Below, piece by piece: positions 1 through 12,401 of a DNA stretch of 64,000 nucleotides; position 1 is the stretch's first letter; each line of letters opens with the position of its first letter. A model generated the notes under the pieces. The model made no database searches. It was given only the letters and a program-made list of their open reading frames with translations, and was not told where the DNA came from. Both the position numbers and the translations under genes were made by a program. The stretch is from assembly GCA_946406115.1 (NCBI GenBank), contig OX291555.1:10372001-10436000 (forward strand), in the 5' to 3' direction. The stretch is from Apoda limacodes. Taxonomy: Eukaryota > Arthropoda > Insecta > Lepidoptera > Limacodidae.

Positions 1-249
1 GGCGTATATCTAACACACGGCCGTCGTTATATCAATCAGTGTTATACAACTGGCAAGCTTTTATCTCCGCAAACTATAACCGTGTTTGCAATGAATGCGT
101 TTTCTTCCCAGTCATTACGCTCTTGGCAAAGCGGTCACCGTCGACACATTACGGATGGCGGCACACTTCACTACGTCACCAATCCACCTAGAACTGCTGG
201 CGCAGCTGGGCCATTAATGGCAACAATACCTATTAACAAACGTACCGTG

Positions 250-800
250 CGCGACGAAAATTTCGCGAAAACAGCTCTCAACAAACAATATTACTTTGGG
301 TAATTTAATTTACGCGGAATTAGCGTCGTTTAGAAAGACGTGACGTTAAGGCCCTTGTGCTCTTTTGTCGGAGAATCTACTGGGTGCGGTACCCCTCATT
401 TCAATATAAATTTGAAGCAAACTACTCTGACCAAAACACGAAGTTCGTCTCATTGAATTTGCGCAGAATTAGTGTCGTTTACAAAGTTTGTAATACAAAC
501 TAAAAACGTGGTGGTGTGGCCCTTGCCCTTCTAGTTCAATACAACGTAGATTTCGCGCAAACCACTTAAAAGAACACGATGTTGCTGTGTTGGAATTTGT
601 GGGAGAATTAACGTCGTTTACAAGCTAAAGACGTGACGGTAAGGGCCTTGCTAGTGCAAGTGAGTCTTTTGCAGCCTTCATTCCGATGTAGATTTCGCGC
701 AAACGGCTTTAGTAGAAGACGATGTTACTGCTATTGAATCTGCGCGTGATTGGCGTTGCTGTAAAGACTATAGAAGGATTTAGTAAAGGCCCTCGATGTT
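250..800. repeat. Degenerate tandem repeat, about four copies of ~143 bp
   Basis: Four diverged copies follow one another. Each begins with a version of 'atttcgcgcaaac' (near 262, 408, 549 and 691). About 50 bases later comes a block like 'gaatttgcgcagaatta' with 'gcgtcgtttacaaag', then 'acgtgacggtaagg' and 'gcccttg'. Spacing between starts is about 146, 141 and 142 bases. The array ends about 90 bases before the splice acceptor of the first recognised exon of the ankyrin/SOCS gene. It does not look coding. It could be an old minisatellite, or promoter or intron sequence of that gene. Nothing recognisable was seen in 1-249. Confidence 0.6.
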
Positions 801-897
801 TAGTATATTAGTCCAGGGGCCTGATTCTTGTGCTGATAGACAAAATGTCGAACTAGAGACATTTTTAACCAATGTTTTTTTTTATTACAGATTCACA

Positions 898-3800
898 ATG
901 CCTTCTGAAGTGATATCAGGCAAGTCCATGCAGCGGGAACTCGCTGACTCTATCATCCGGATGGTGCCTCTCGATGAGATCAGGATACTGCTCGCCTGTG
1001 GAGCTAAGGTAAACTAACACACTGATGGGCGGCTTACCACGTCTGTCGGAGGACCGATGGTCAATGGAACAGACGTGTCCTTGAGTGGAGACCGCGTATG
1101 TGAAGGCGAAGAGTAGGACGCCCTCCAGCCCGGTGGACCGACAACCTTAAAAAGGTGGCTGGTGGTGACTGGATGCGGAAGGCAGAGGATCGGGAGAAAT
1201 GGCACACCATGGAGGAGGCTTATGTCCAGCAGTGGACCAATATAAGCTAATAAGATGAGGCGGCTTATTGATCAATTTCATAAAATCATTTAAATTTAAA
1301 TTTTACATTGTTTAGCGCCACCACACATTAACCGCGAGCTTATATATATTTCAATAATATATAGGCGCTCTAGGCCATAACACTTGTCTATCGGAATCGA
1401 TTTGCGAAGTTAAGAATAGTCTGGCGTGGTCAGTTATTGGATGAGTGGCTGTGACAAACAAGGGTATGGCATTTAAATGTTATACTCCTTCATTTGCGGA
1501 TGAAAAAAATCCTTCATATGATAAAAAGGTATTCTAATAGTAAGTTAACTCGGGGGGGTCGGTTTCTGTCCTACCTGCGCGCCTGCAAAGTAACGAACGG
1601 AATTCCTCCAATTTCCATACTTCTGCGTCTCCAGCTATCCCTTTGCCACAATTAGTTCCAAAGGTATTCCCATGGGAACTCTTTATTGGTAGGTACCTAT
1701 ATCTCTTTCCCTTTTCTTGTACCAATGAGATGTCCATCGGAGTTCCCCTCTTCTATATTCTCAAACTACGTCTGCGCCTAAATTCAGATTAATGTTTTGC
1801 TCTGTTACGTCTTTACGAAATAATAAACAAACAAATAAATAAACTTCAACAAAATATGAGTCACGATTAGGATTACGATGACTACGCTAATAATTACAAT
1901 TTTTATGCAAAGAAAACACGTAAAAGAAACTCTAATATCATAGTATAATTTTGTTCATAAGGTGAATGAACCCGTGACCCAAGGTCTCCGTCCGTTGCAC
2001 TACGCCATCTGGCAACGGTACCTGGAGGCTACCAGACTGTTGCTGGTTCGGGGATGTGATGTCAACGCTAGGGATGACTGCGGGTACAGCGCTTTGCATC
2101 TCTCTGCTGAGCATGGGTAAGAATAGCAACTTATACTTATACAAACTACAACCAGTAGTACTGATGATAAAGTGACGAAGATATATTGCGTTGAACAGTG
2201 GAGTCGAAGTTTCCTAAGTTCGATTTCCGGCAAAAACAAAAAAAAATGTCTATTGCATTCCGTTTCTTTCATACACACACAGGCACACAGACTAAGAACT
2301 TTACCACTCAGCCGCATCAATGCGCATGAGATGGCACGATGCGCCGTCGCTTTCGTCCGGTGACGCTCGGTTTTTCAACTCTAACCCAAAACCTGGTTTA
2401 TAAAGGATTGATTAAAATATTTAATGACTCATTTCTTTATTTCCAGTTACACGGAGCTGGTGAAACTATTGTTGGAAAGCGGTGCGGCGGTAGACTATCG
2501 ACCTGACACTGGTGAGCAGTTCCCTCGTACCACGCTCTGCGATGAGCCGCTGCGGCTGGCCATCAGGAATAAGCATTATGTGAGTTTAAAAGTCAAATTA
2601 AATTTAAAATTATTAATTAAGCCCTTTAAAGTACATTCTGTTTTGTGATACTTCTTTTGGCGCATTACATTATATGTAGGTATGTAAGTAAAGAAAGTGC
2701 GATCGCAGCATATGTAGCGGAAACTCGACCTTAACCCCTAGACAAGCGGGTACAGCAGCAATAGCGATCATAGAAACGGTATTACCAGATAAATTTTGTG
2801 ATATACATGTCCGACGAATAGATTGCTATTTGCACAATCAACCGCAACACATCACACGTAAGATACAGCATTAAGAGTGTGACAATGCATGGCTGAGAAA
2901 GCAAAATGAATATAGAATTCAGAGCAAAAGGAAGGGGCAAATATATCTCCTCTTTCTAAGATAAATTAAAAATATCGATAAATAATTGCTTATAAATAAT
3001 AGCAAAAGTTTCAATAAATATCTCTCTGTCATGACCTCGACTGACTTCTTAACTTAACTTTTTAAAAGAATAATTAGTCTAGCAAAATATTTCTAATCAC
3101 GTTTTGGGGTTTGTCACGACAGTCTTTTGATTGTGTGGTTATCAAGGAAATATGTTGCACAGTTTTTTAAAAATCCCTGCTGAAAAATAAGACTTCTTGT
3201 ATGTACGTATTCATAATAAAGCGATCCACACAATAACTGTATCGTGCTTTGGTTGACCGTACAATGTCTGTTCTATATGAAGAAGTGTATTCGCATCATT
3301 ATGTATTTTTAAAGTAAATCTTTTTTGGGCTCGTTAAAGTATGTTCAAGGTGAAATCCGTGTTATGTTTTTGTACTACGTTTTAAAATTAAAAGCTTCTG
3401 ACGTAAAAAGGACGGATGATTCGTACTTGGCCTGAAAGCAAAAGAGGGGACAACAACTGTCAATTGAATTTTCATCTCGCATTTTGGGTAAAATACATTA
3501 TCAGTGATGAAAGGCTCATTTCAGCATTAATGTAGCTTATATCTATAGTAAATAAGCAAAATGTATAATTTACATTGTCTCTTGCGCTGTTTTTATTAGA
3601 ATTGACTTCCATAATTTGATAGCATTGAATGTTGTTCCTAGGACGTAGCTCGTCTTCTCTTGGAACACGGCGCAGACCCTAATAAGAGGTACTTCTTCGG
3701 AGCTGAAATCAACCTGGTGTCTGATCCTGAATACTTGGAACTGCTTCTGACGTTCGGTGCCAACCCTGACTCCAGAGACAGAGCAGGACTGACCCCTCTT

Positions 3801-6800
3801 ATGAAAGTCGCTAGGCAAAGAAAGGTAGACGCTATCATCTCATTAGATCTACCTTAATACTTTTAGGGCTTTGGGTAGAGGTAATAGAGTAACAAGTGAT
3901 TCTAATAAATTACTTACTCGTAAAGAAATAATTGAAGTACCGAATGTCAAATGTTAACAGTTACTACCGGAACGCTCATCAATATCTTTAATTTTATTGA
4001 TAGCTTTTGTTCCTTTTTTTTGTGATGATTATTATTCAAAATATGACTAGGCACAGCAATAGTCATAGTTTAATTTTAAAACAAATGTAAACTAATGTCT
4101 ATTTAATCGATTTCCTATATTTTTTTTTACATTCAAATACTTCTTACATAAAAAGGCCATAAATCAACTCTGTGCGTCAAATTAACACTGAGAACAATGA
4201 CTGTGACATACAGACAGCAGAAATCTAGGTGTTCCATTCTACATGTTCGGTATGAGCCTAAAAATAAACATAGTTCCATCATAACTAACAAAGGATTGTT
4301 TTGTTCAGGGAATGGACGCAGTTTTACTGCTGATTAGTCATGGAGCTGATGTGAATGCCATCACCGATGCCAGAAATGACTACAGGACTGTGCTCCACTA
4401 CGCTGTGCTTGGAGGTGAGGATAGCTATAGCTAGAGTTGCTCTCCGTTCACCCCTTTCCTTTTGTCCCTGGATCCCGTTTATCGGCAAAAAAGGTCTTAT
4501 TCTAGGAAGTGGTCTGCGTCAAAGAATATATATCTATCTGTGTGCTAAACTTTATCGTATTTGCCATTAGCTAAAAAAGATCCAATCATTCAAATTAATA
4601 GATTTTTTAATAGTTTCATTCTTTGTATCAGGCAACACTGAAGTAGTGAATCTGTTAATCAAGCAAGGAGCAAGAGTCAATTATGAGTGCCCTGATTTGA
4701 ATAAGCCAAGTCCTCTAGACCTGGCAATACTAAAAGGCGACGTGCCAATTTTGCAGATGTTATTGGCTACTGGTAAGTTTTGAGTTTTTAGGGTAAACTT
4801 TTGTAAAATAATATAAAGTATATGATATATGAGTTTATGAGTTACACATTATGTTGCTTCGTCTGGGACCACATCGCCATAGGCATCTCCTTAGAGAAAA
4901 GAAGCTTAGGTCCTAGTCAACCCCGCTGACCCAGTGCGAGTTGGCAGACGTTATCGACGACTCTGTCAGAGTTTTCAACCTGAAGATTATAAGGCCTGCG
5001 ACATGGCTTCGACTTTAGTCATATGACAACAGCCAAGACGAAGGAGCACATGTGGCACTAGGCGGTCACCTATCTAATGACTGACCAACTCCGACGATGC
5101 TTAACTCCGCATATATCGTTCGTAATAGGAGCATTTGGCTAGGGAACCCTGATTCTTCTTAATGAACATTCTTAATGCGTAATGAATATAAAGAATAAAT
5201 AATATAACGATAAAAGTCTATTCATGCATGCCATTCTCAACTCGTTTTGCCTTCCTCATATTTTTTGATGACAAAATATTTCAGGGGCTCAAGTGAACGC
5301 GTCGAGAATAAATAATATAACGATAAAAGTCTATTCATGCATGCCATTCTCAACTCGTTTTGCCTTCCTCATATTTTTTGATGACAAAATATTTCAGGGG
5401 CTCAAGTAAACGCGTCGAGTTCAGTCATCGGGTCACCACTGCATGTGGCTTGCTCCGACAATATCTCCAATAGGAAAGAAATTGTCAAAGTAAGCAGTCA
5501 AATTTACTATTTAATTAATTCAGCTATTATTAAGATTGAAACTATTTAAAACATCTACTAAAATAAACAACAAATTTCTCATTATGTATCAAAATTGCGA
5601 ACTTTTCTTTTGTTGAAGTCAGTAAAAATTAGAACTATTTGGTTTTTAACTAGTTTCTGATACAAATATTCGTTGACAGATCCTTTTAGAAAGTGGAGCA
5701 GACCCAAACCTGAAGGTCTACAACGATGAAGATGCGACTCAGCTGCGGCCAGCTTTAGCCGAATACTTAGCCAGCAATCCTGATCCCAGTGCGGAAATAA
5801 TCACGATGCTGCTCCGACATGGCGCTAGGGTACGTATATCGATCCTCGCAATATACAATGCGATGAAAATAAGAATAGGAATAAACTTGCGTCATCTTTT
5901 CTCATATTGAGTGACTCAGGTAGGTTGGGTGTGCAAATCAAGATAGGTTACCCAAAGACAAAAAATAAAAATAATTATTGTTATTGTTTGTTTAGTTCAT
6001 ATTTCTTTATTAGAGAAGCCATTCTCCCATACTACCATAAGCCATAATATTATGGCTTCTCTAATAAATCTACTTTAACTGAATATTGCCAGTCAGATTC
6101 AAAAAAAAAATTTTATGTTAACGAACACAAAAACATGCCGTAGTAAAAATTAGAAAGAAATGATTGGGCATAGTAAATTCTATTATATTTGTGATTCTAT
6201 TGCCAATCGTACTTTTGAGGTGATAATCGCGAAGCTACGGCAATAAAATTGCTACTTCTATTTTCTAATTTGATTGCATTTTTACTGCAAATTAGATTCT
6301 ATAAAATTCCACTGTTTCTTAAAATTTAAAGATACCATTGCAATGTATACAACCTAGCTAATACATTATCTATACACGTAACTGCGTGCAGTGAATGGTA
6401 TCTTCTGTAACATAACGAACACATGAACAACTGTACCTATTTCAAAACCTTTTATGACATAAACATATATTATCGACTTTCGAAAAGCGTTCGAATCTAT
6501 TGGGTTATTGTATTAGGATGTCAAGGCGATAGGGTCGTTCGTTAACCCTCATCTGATTTTCATTTCACTAGTAATAACTTACCTATTGAACTTTGTAGAT
6601 ATATAGACCTCCTAGCCAATAGTACATTTCGGCGGTCGCAATCGTGGAATCGCTATTAACCGACCAAATAGACAAGTCATAGTTCGGTGAGGTTACATGA
6701 AAAATATCTTACACATTTGGTTGGATAACAACGTTTTTATTAAACCCACCACTGTGCGTTTGTTTGTTTCTTGCATTTGAAAGAACAATGGCCATTCCGA

Positions 6801-7369
6801 ACTAGGAAATAAATATGATCAATTCGTTGCATGAATGAAATGATGTTAGTTTTAAACACAATTATCTTTGAGCTGGAACCCTATGGAGCATTCATGAAGG
6901 TACCAATCATCAAAGCACAGATAGCTAAGACTTATTTGAATTGAATTAAAAACTCCGTGCATGGACAGTTAGAAATTTATATCTTATCCTAATTTTGTAA
7001 ACTTCTAACTTGTAAAATCGCTTGCAAGCAATAAATTTTTTTTCACAGGTGATAATGAAGACACAATTCCGTGACCCGGATGGTATACTCAATCATCTGC
7101 AAAACGTTACAGCAGAAGAATATCAACACATCTTCTATATTCTCCTGAACGCAGCCGAAGCTTTCGATTTGTGTATGATCAAAAGAAACAGCATACTAAC
7201 AACTGACCAAAAACAGGCCTTAATTCAACGAGCTAAAGTTCCTATTACCTTGTTGCATCAATGCAGAATATTTTTCAGGAGATATTTCGGACCTAGGCTT
7301 GTGCACGACGCACATGAACTAGAAGTTCCTAAAACTCTTCACAGCTATCTCCTTTTTGATTACAGTTAA
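898..7369 (+). CDS. Ankyrin-repeat protein with C-terminal SOCS box (ASB-like), 9 coding exons, 463 aa
   Basis: Coding exons: 898-1008, 1962-2116, 2447-2579, 3642-3824, 4309-4414, 4632-4772, 5398-5489, 5680-5829 and 7049-7369, all with GT/AG introns. Phases close to one frame of 463 residues ending in TAA. Residues ~40-357 carry ankyrin repeats, with recognisable pieces such as RPLHYAIW, LLLVRGCDVNARD, YSALHLSAEHG, LLLEHGADPN, LLISHGADVN, LLESGADPNL and MLLRHGAR. The last exon ends in a SOCS box at ~421-460 (VPITLLHQCRIFFRRYFG, then VPKTLHSYLLF). In this family the SOCS box binds elongin B/C and a cullin, and the ankyrin repeats bind the ubiquitylation target. The target here is unknown. The ATG at 898 is the first codon after an acceptor at 889-890, so a 5' UTR exon must lie upstream. 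Intron 6 contains a duplicated acceptor (separate entry). I cannot place it within the numbered vertebrate ASB family. Confidence 0.85.
1012..1250 (+). mobile_element. 3' end of an RTE-type LINE in intron 1 of the ankyrin/SOCS gene
   Basis: In one plus-strand frame the sequence reads 'RWTDNLKKVAGGDWMRKAED' followed by 'REKWHTMEEAYVQQWTNIS' and a stop near 1248. This is the usual C-terminus of endonuclease/reverse transcriptase polyproteins of RTE-like LINEs, which end in a pattern like RW.DD..KVAG..WMR.A..R..W...GEAYVQQW. The upstream part (1012-1130) is frameshifted but has the same character. It is a 5'-truncated dead copy lying just after the first coding exon. Confidence 0.65.
5194..5419 (+). 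repeat. 113 bp tandem duplication containing a splice acceptor
   Basis: Two nearly identical 113 bp units, 5194-5306 and 5307-5419, lie head to tail. The one clear difference is 'aagtgaacgcg' against 'aagtaaacgcg'. Each unit carries intron sequence, the acceptor 'atatttcag' and the first 22 bases of exon 7 of the ankyrin/SOCS gene. The second acceptor (exon from 5398) keeps the frame. The first (exon from 5285) reads through the intron copy and meets a TAA at the second junction. 113 is not a multiple of three. High identity implies a recent duplication. Confidence 0.9.
6006..6068. repeat. Inverted repeat / hairpin in intron 8 of the ankyrin/SOCS gene
   Basis: Perfect 17 bp arms, 'tttattagagaagccat' at 6006-6022 and its reverse complement at 6052-6068, enclose a 29 bp spacer. 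The 3' part also forms a perfect 18 bp palindrome, 'agccataatattatggct'. This may be a tiny MITE remnant or a snap-back replication error. No function is implied. Confidence 0.7.
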
Positions 7370-8410
7370 GTTTTTTGTATTATTATAGGATGGTATTATT
7401 CCGTATTGGCTTAGTGCCAATTTTTTTTTAATATTTGGCCAGGGTAAATGCCAAATGGCCAATGTTTTGTGTGTCGATGTTGCAGGTCGATAGCAATTGC
7501 TCCAATTATGGGAGCAAAAAACAGTTGTTTCCTTCAGAAAGAATTTGGATTGCATAATCCTTATTTAGATATATTTTTCGTTTTCATTTTTATATAGGTA
7601 TGTTACCTCAAATAAGATCTCATTCACAAAAAAAAACCTCATGCATCACTGTTTCATAGTATTATTCTACTTAGCATCTACGAGTACGTATCTACGTATA
7701 GCCTCTAGTGGACTAAAGCAAGTATTACTTAGTAACAATATTAAAAATTAAAATATTTCATTAAAATTGCTAATTATTTGTGCTGCCATGAAAACAATTG
7801 AAATGTACATACCATACCGAATGGTTAAAAAACATATGTTCAGCACAACTTCATTTTTAAGTAAAGATTTAATTCTTTATTTACTTTGTATTGTTATTCA
7901 CTTTTTATGATAATGGTTTTACCTATGTATCTCCCCAAGTGTCAGATGAAAAACTATTATCGCCATTTTGAGTTAGCTGTACTGTAATTATATTTTATTT
8001 TGTGCAAGTGGTATTATATAACCACCTAGTAGATTACCGCATAGGTTGGTCAAATTGTACCTACGTCAATATTTCTACATCTTATTGCTGAAATAACAGT
8101 GCGATCAGACTGCCATCTATAGTCACTTGAGTTATTTTTATTCCCATATATTTCAGAAAATTATATTCGTCCTATGTAATTTTATACAAAAATATGTATG
8201 TATCAAAGGAAAACGGCACATTTTATTTGTATCATTTATATTTAAGCGGTATCCATTTTGTAGTCTGATTATACCTACACACTTACTTTGTGATACTTTG
8301 TGATATAATTTGTAGACTTAAGGTCTTTACTTGAAATTACTACAAATTAGTATTTGTAAGGATGGCAGTAATGTTTAAGATTTATATAATAAATGATAAT
8401 TTTGTGTGAA
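7370..8410 (+). other. Likely 3' UTR of the ankyrin/SOCS gene
   Basis: AT-rich sequence directly after the TAA at 7367-7369 with no recognisable coding content. The first good AATAAA that I see is at 8388-8393. It is followed by a GT-rich stretch ('ttttgtgtgaacag'), which suits a cleavage site near 8410. The extent is inferred. Confidence 0.45.
8388..8393 (+). terminator. Candidate polyadenylation signal of the ankyrin/SOCS gene
   Basis: Canonical AATAAA about 1 kb after the stop codon, followed within 15 bases by a GT-rich element. 8411-9140 beyond it is AT-rich with nothing recognised. Confidence 0.45.
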
Positions 8411-9224
8411 CAGTTCTTTTATTTAGAGGCCTTATTAAAATATATGTCCCAGACCTTATACTTTTTATTTATTATTTATCTACAATAATCAGTCTGTTTT
8501 GAGTAGAAATTTTAAATTCCATAAAGAGAGTACTGGGTACGAAAATAAAAAAAAACAAAAATGCAAGAAATGAGCCTTGTTTCCTAGGTGGTAACTGATT
8601 CCTCCACGGGCTTCAGCAGGGGACCTTGGCTACATCTCTTAAAATGAAGGTATGGGTAAAGCAAAGGTTGGCTTTATATTGATGATAAAAAGCTCCGATA
8701 TCTCATAGAAATGGAGCTTTATGAACAAAAATGCTTTTATCTTTTCGAATTAATTAGTTACTATTAATGACAAAATATTGGGAAAAACAATTTATGGGTT
8801 AAGACATTTATTTCCCATAAGAATACAATTCACGTAACATGAGAAATACATATAAACATAACTTACATCGGAAATCGAAGGAAAAGTTTTAAAAGTAGCG
8901 GACATCAAGATTGTAAGATTTATGGTACACACAGTCATTGCACACAGTAATACCGCAGTAGACATACATTATCGAGGGTGCATTTGCCGGGAACCGTATG
9001 ACTGTGATTTTTTTTTAAATATGGGTAGTTAAAAATTAATTGATGTTCATTATGGTATGGGACTTATTACGTGCAAATATTTGTTAATGATGGCGATCGC
9101 TATCAAACGGTGAATAATTATCGACTATCGCTTGTGAATATTACGTCCTTACATATGAAATTGATGTTTTATATGGAAAAAGCAAAACGATATTTTTTTT
9201 TTACATTTTTTTATTACATCCATC

Positions 9225-10245
9225 AAAGTAGGCGCCGTTGTGATCTATGCACTTTTGCCATTTTGTAGGGAGTACATTGATTCCTTTGTTGAAAAAATTG
9301 CGGATGCCATAATCAATAAAACCTTTAAAGGTGTTTTGGACTGCCTCATCTGAATTGATTTTTTTACAATTAAAAAGTTATCCAAATTTCCAAAATAGTG
9401 GTAATCGGTTGGAGCAAGGGCCGGGGAGTATGGGAGTATGGCGGGTGACGAAGACATTCCAATCCTAGCTCCTCTAGTTTTGCCACCGTCTGTTATGCAG
9501 CGTGTGGCCTAGCGTTGTCCTGAAGCAGCAGTGGGCAAGAGCAGTTAAACAATCTCGGCTGTTTAACGACCAGCTTTTTCTTCATGCAAAACAGATCTGC
9601 CGTAATCGTCTGACCAGATCTTAGGAAGCTGTAGTGGATGACACCAACGCTGGTCCAGCAGACACTAACCAGCACCTTTTTTTGAGTCAACTTTCGCTTG
9701 GGGCAGGATTTAGCCGGTTCTCCTGGAGTTAACCACTGTGATGAGCGTTTCCGATTATCGTATAGGATCCATTTTTCATCACAAGTAATGATACGATTGA
9801 AAATCCCCTCGTTATTGTGACGGTTGAGTAACGTGACGCAGCAGTTAATGCGTGTTTGTTGACTTGCTTCACTTAGTTCATGCGGTAGCCATTAATCAAG
9901 CTTTTTCACTTTTCCAATTTGTTTTAAGTAATTAAAAATGGTTTTATCATTCACACCGAAGTCTGCAGCTAACTCTGGCGTGGTTTGAGATAGATCCGAT
10001 GCCACGATCACTTTCAATTCCTCATTGACAACTAGGGTCTCCGGCCGTCCACGAGGTTTGTTCTGGAGGTCAAAATTTCCAGAACGAAAGCGTTGGAACC
10101 AAAAACTTACTGTGTTTTCTTTAACAGTGGCTTCTCCGTACACAATATAAATCCTTCGAGCTGTTTCTGCAGCGCTAGTGCTACAATGGAATTCGTATTC
10201 GAAAATAATGCGATATTTTATGTTTTTCATATTGAGCACAGAACG
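9225..10245 (-). pseudogene. Broken mariner-family transposase
   Basis: Read on the minus strand from 10239 downwards. The N-terminal part (10239-9892) has the helix-turn-helix region with 'VSFWFQRFRSGNFDLQNKPR' and 'ELAADFGVNDKTIFNYLKQI', then meets a stop. The reading continues in the same region with 'IITCDEKWILYDN' (first catalytic Asp), 'LLQDNARPHAA' (second Asp) and 'YSPALAPTDYHYF' (third Asp, the D34D form). It ends near 9225 with a tail ending in 'CIDHNGAYFD'. Stops and frame breaks separate these pieces (ORFs at 9892-10239, 9493-9690 and 9245-9457), so it cannot make a full ~345-residue enzyme. A possible left terminal repeat starts near 9143 ('acgtccttacatatgaaatt'). I found no matching right end, so the 5' side seems truncated. 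Confidence 0.85.
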
Positions 10246-10249
10246 ATGT

Positions 10250-12380
10250 TAAAGCAAAATTGAATGACGCGAAAACAACAAAAATTATTACATTCGAAAC
10301 ACAAATAGACAAGTTTAAAATCAAAGATGACCAATACGTTAGATACCGTGTTCGGGCACACAAAACGAGCCGATTCGAGTACCTTAATTTTCAGGTACTT
10401 GACGTCACACTACATCATACGTAATCTGTGCGTCGCCGCAAACTGTGTTCCCGCGTCAAGTAGTAAAAATGTCTATGTGTGCAAAAAAATCCTGCTAAAC
10501 TATTGCCAAAATAAAAGGTTGATATTAAAAAAATCCTTTGCACAAGTAACTACACTAATCTGCTTGCTATATTTGAGATACAAACTAAGTTTTCAAAATA
10601 ATTATTCGCAAAACAAACAACAAATGTTTATCTGTCTGTGTTGCCAAGTCTACAGGTCCGTTCATTTCCCATCCCAAGTTTAGTAAGACGAATACTAGAA
10701 CGACAATACATATTTCTCACCTAACGTCACTTACACACATTAAACTATTTGAGGTTGACAAAGTATTTATGTATTGATGACCCCTGTAACACATTGTATC
10801 AATAGAACATAAACCTTTACCCCGGACTTCTGCAATGTAGTATGCGCTCGAAGTAGGCAAAAGCCTGAAATTTTTTCAGAATATGTATAACGTATGCGGG
10901 TTTCGTAATAAAAACTAATAATAAAAATATAAAAGCAAAAACTTAAAATTTAAGAGGGCTTTTTAGAATAGGCGTCGTAGTGCCGGTGGTAATTAAATGA
11001 CACTGTAACTTACAAAACTGACGAGTATAATATTCATATTAAATGTTAATTGAGAAAATCGTATACATTCAAACAATAGCATTGTGATCCGATTCCTACG
11101 GGCTGCTCTAAAAATATCAGCAATATTGCTTTCGCAAAAGAAATTTAGTAATTCTTATATTTACGCATTAAATGTGCTTTATGCTTTCTACGCGCGCATT
11201 CCATCTATCTGTTGACTAAAAATGAATGCGTTCTATGTTAAATTTGGCGGCACTTACAGTCCGCATTTGAAACATTGGCTGCACATGCTCAGGAGGTAGA
11301 ACAGTGGATGTTCTTTAAAAATAGTGAACAGCTATATTTTTTGTTGACATTTGGCGAACAAAATGATTTTAATGGTAATGTGATGCTTCCTATGTTAAAA
11401 ATCTTGTCAACAATACACGGGTGTTCACATCACCTATTAATAACGTACACAGCGCGCACGGATGCCATGGCAGAGAATGACGGATTTTTTTTTTGTACAC
11501 CCATCTATATTTTAGCACTATCAAAATAATGTGTCACCACAGGGGGTCATCGAGAGTGAAAATAAATTGTAGTACCAAATAAAAGTAAGAACTCCCCAAT
11601 TCGTGAACTAATATTATTGCGTTAGAGTAAAAATATAGGTCAAGTACAGCATGATGTGAATTTCAATATCATTTTTAAGTTCAGATATCTACCTACCGAT
11701 CCGAGAAATCCTTTAAGAAGTGGTGTTTTAGTGTTTTTTTTTTTGAAAAGAAAAGTACTTTATAAATCTTTAATTATATTATCTTTAAATTTGAGCTCCT
11801 TCAAACAACATTTTTTTTTCCGTAATTTGTTAATGGTGCATGTAAATAAATATTGCTAGCTTGTCTTGTCATTCTCTTTGATATTTGATAGTTTTATTTA
11901 TAATTTTTCTTATTTAAATATAAAACGGACGTATTATATTTATGCAGTTGGTTCAAAGTCATTATTTTAGTTTCATTGTAGAGTTTCATTGTAACTTCAA
12001 ACTTAACACTAAAATCACAGGTGCAGTATATCCACGTAAAGTCATCAAAATTTTGTCTAAATTCATGTCATTTAATAATATTAGACTTTGAAATTTATGT
12101 ATTGTTTTGTGTCTATGTTTATGTATTGTTATGATATTTTTAAATATGTATGTATTCCAATTTTGTTTTTAGTTACCTAGTTGTTTTTTGTTTTTGTAGT
12201 GTACATAGACTGAGTAAGCTCAATATTTACATCAATAGAAACCGTTCACCAGCATCTTATTTATTTCTTGTTAACTGACATTGGCAAATAGTTGAGTCTT
12301 CTGACTTAATTAAAGCAACAAAAAAAAAAAAAACAAATAGTGGGTTTGCTGTTATTAACTTTTTTATCGTATTTTGTAGA
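10250..12380. other. Intergenic, no gene recognised
   Basis: AT-rich spacer between the mariner remnant and DSS1. Several short ORFs exist (for example 10327-10683 and 11275-11529), but they lack domain motifs and have low-complexity, AT-driven composition. 'ttttgtag' at 12372-12379 could be an acceptor before the DSS1 start, which would imply a DSS1 5' UTR exon in this region. Confidence 0.5.
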
Positions 12381-12401
12381 TATCTAGTTCAGTTTTAAAA
12401 A

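Noticed and set aside
4868..5160. GC-richer patch in ankyrin/SOCS intron 6
   Set aside because: It looked like a possible transposon scrap, but no frame gave a recognisable domain, so it is not listed as a feature.
5285..5397. Use of the first duplicated acceptor as a normal coding exon
   Set aside because: The reading frame meets a TAA at the second junction, so the downstream acceptor was chosen for the gene model.
10327..10683. 118-codon plus-strand ORF
   Set aside because: No domain motif and an AT-driven composition. It lies next to the mariner remnant with no splice or promoter context.
11275..11529. 84-codon ORF upstream of DSS1
   Set aside because: No family similarity and no conserved motif. 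The length is expected by chance in this window.
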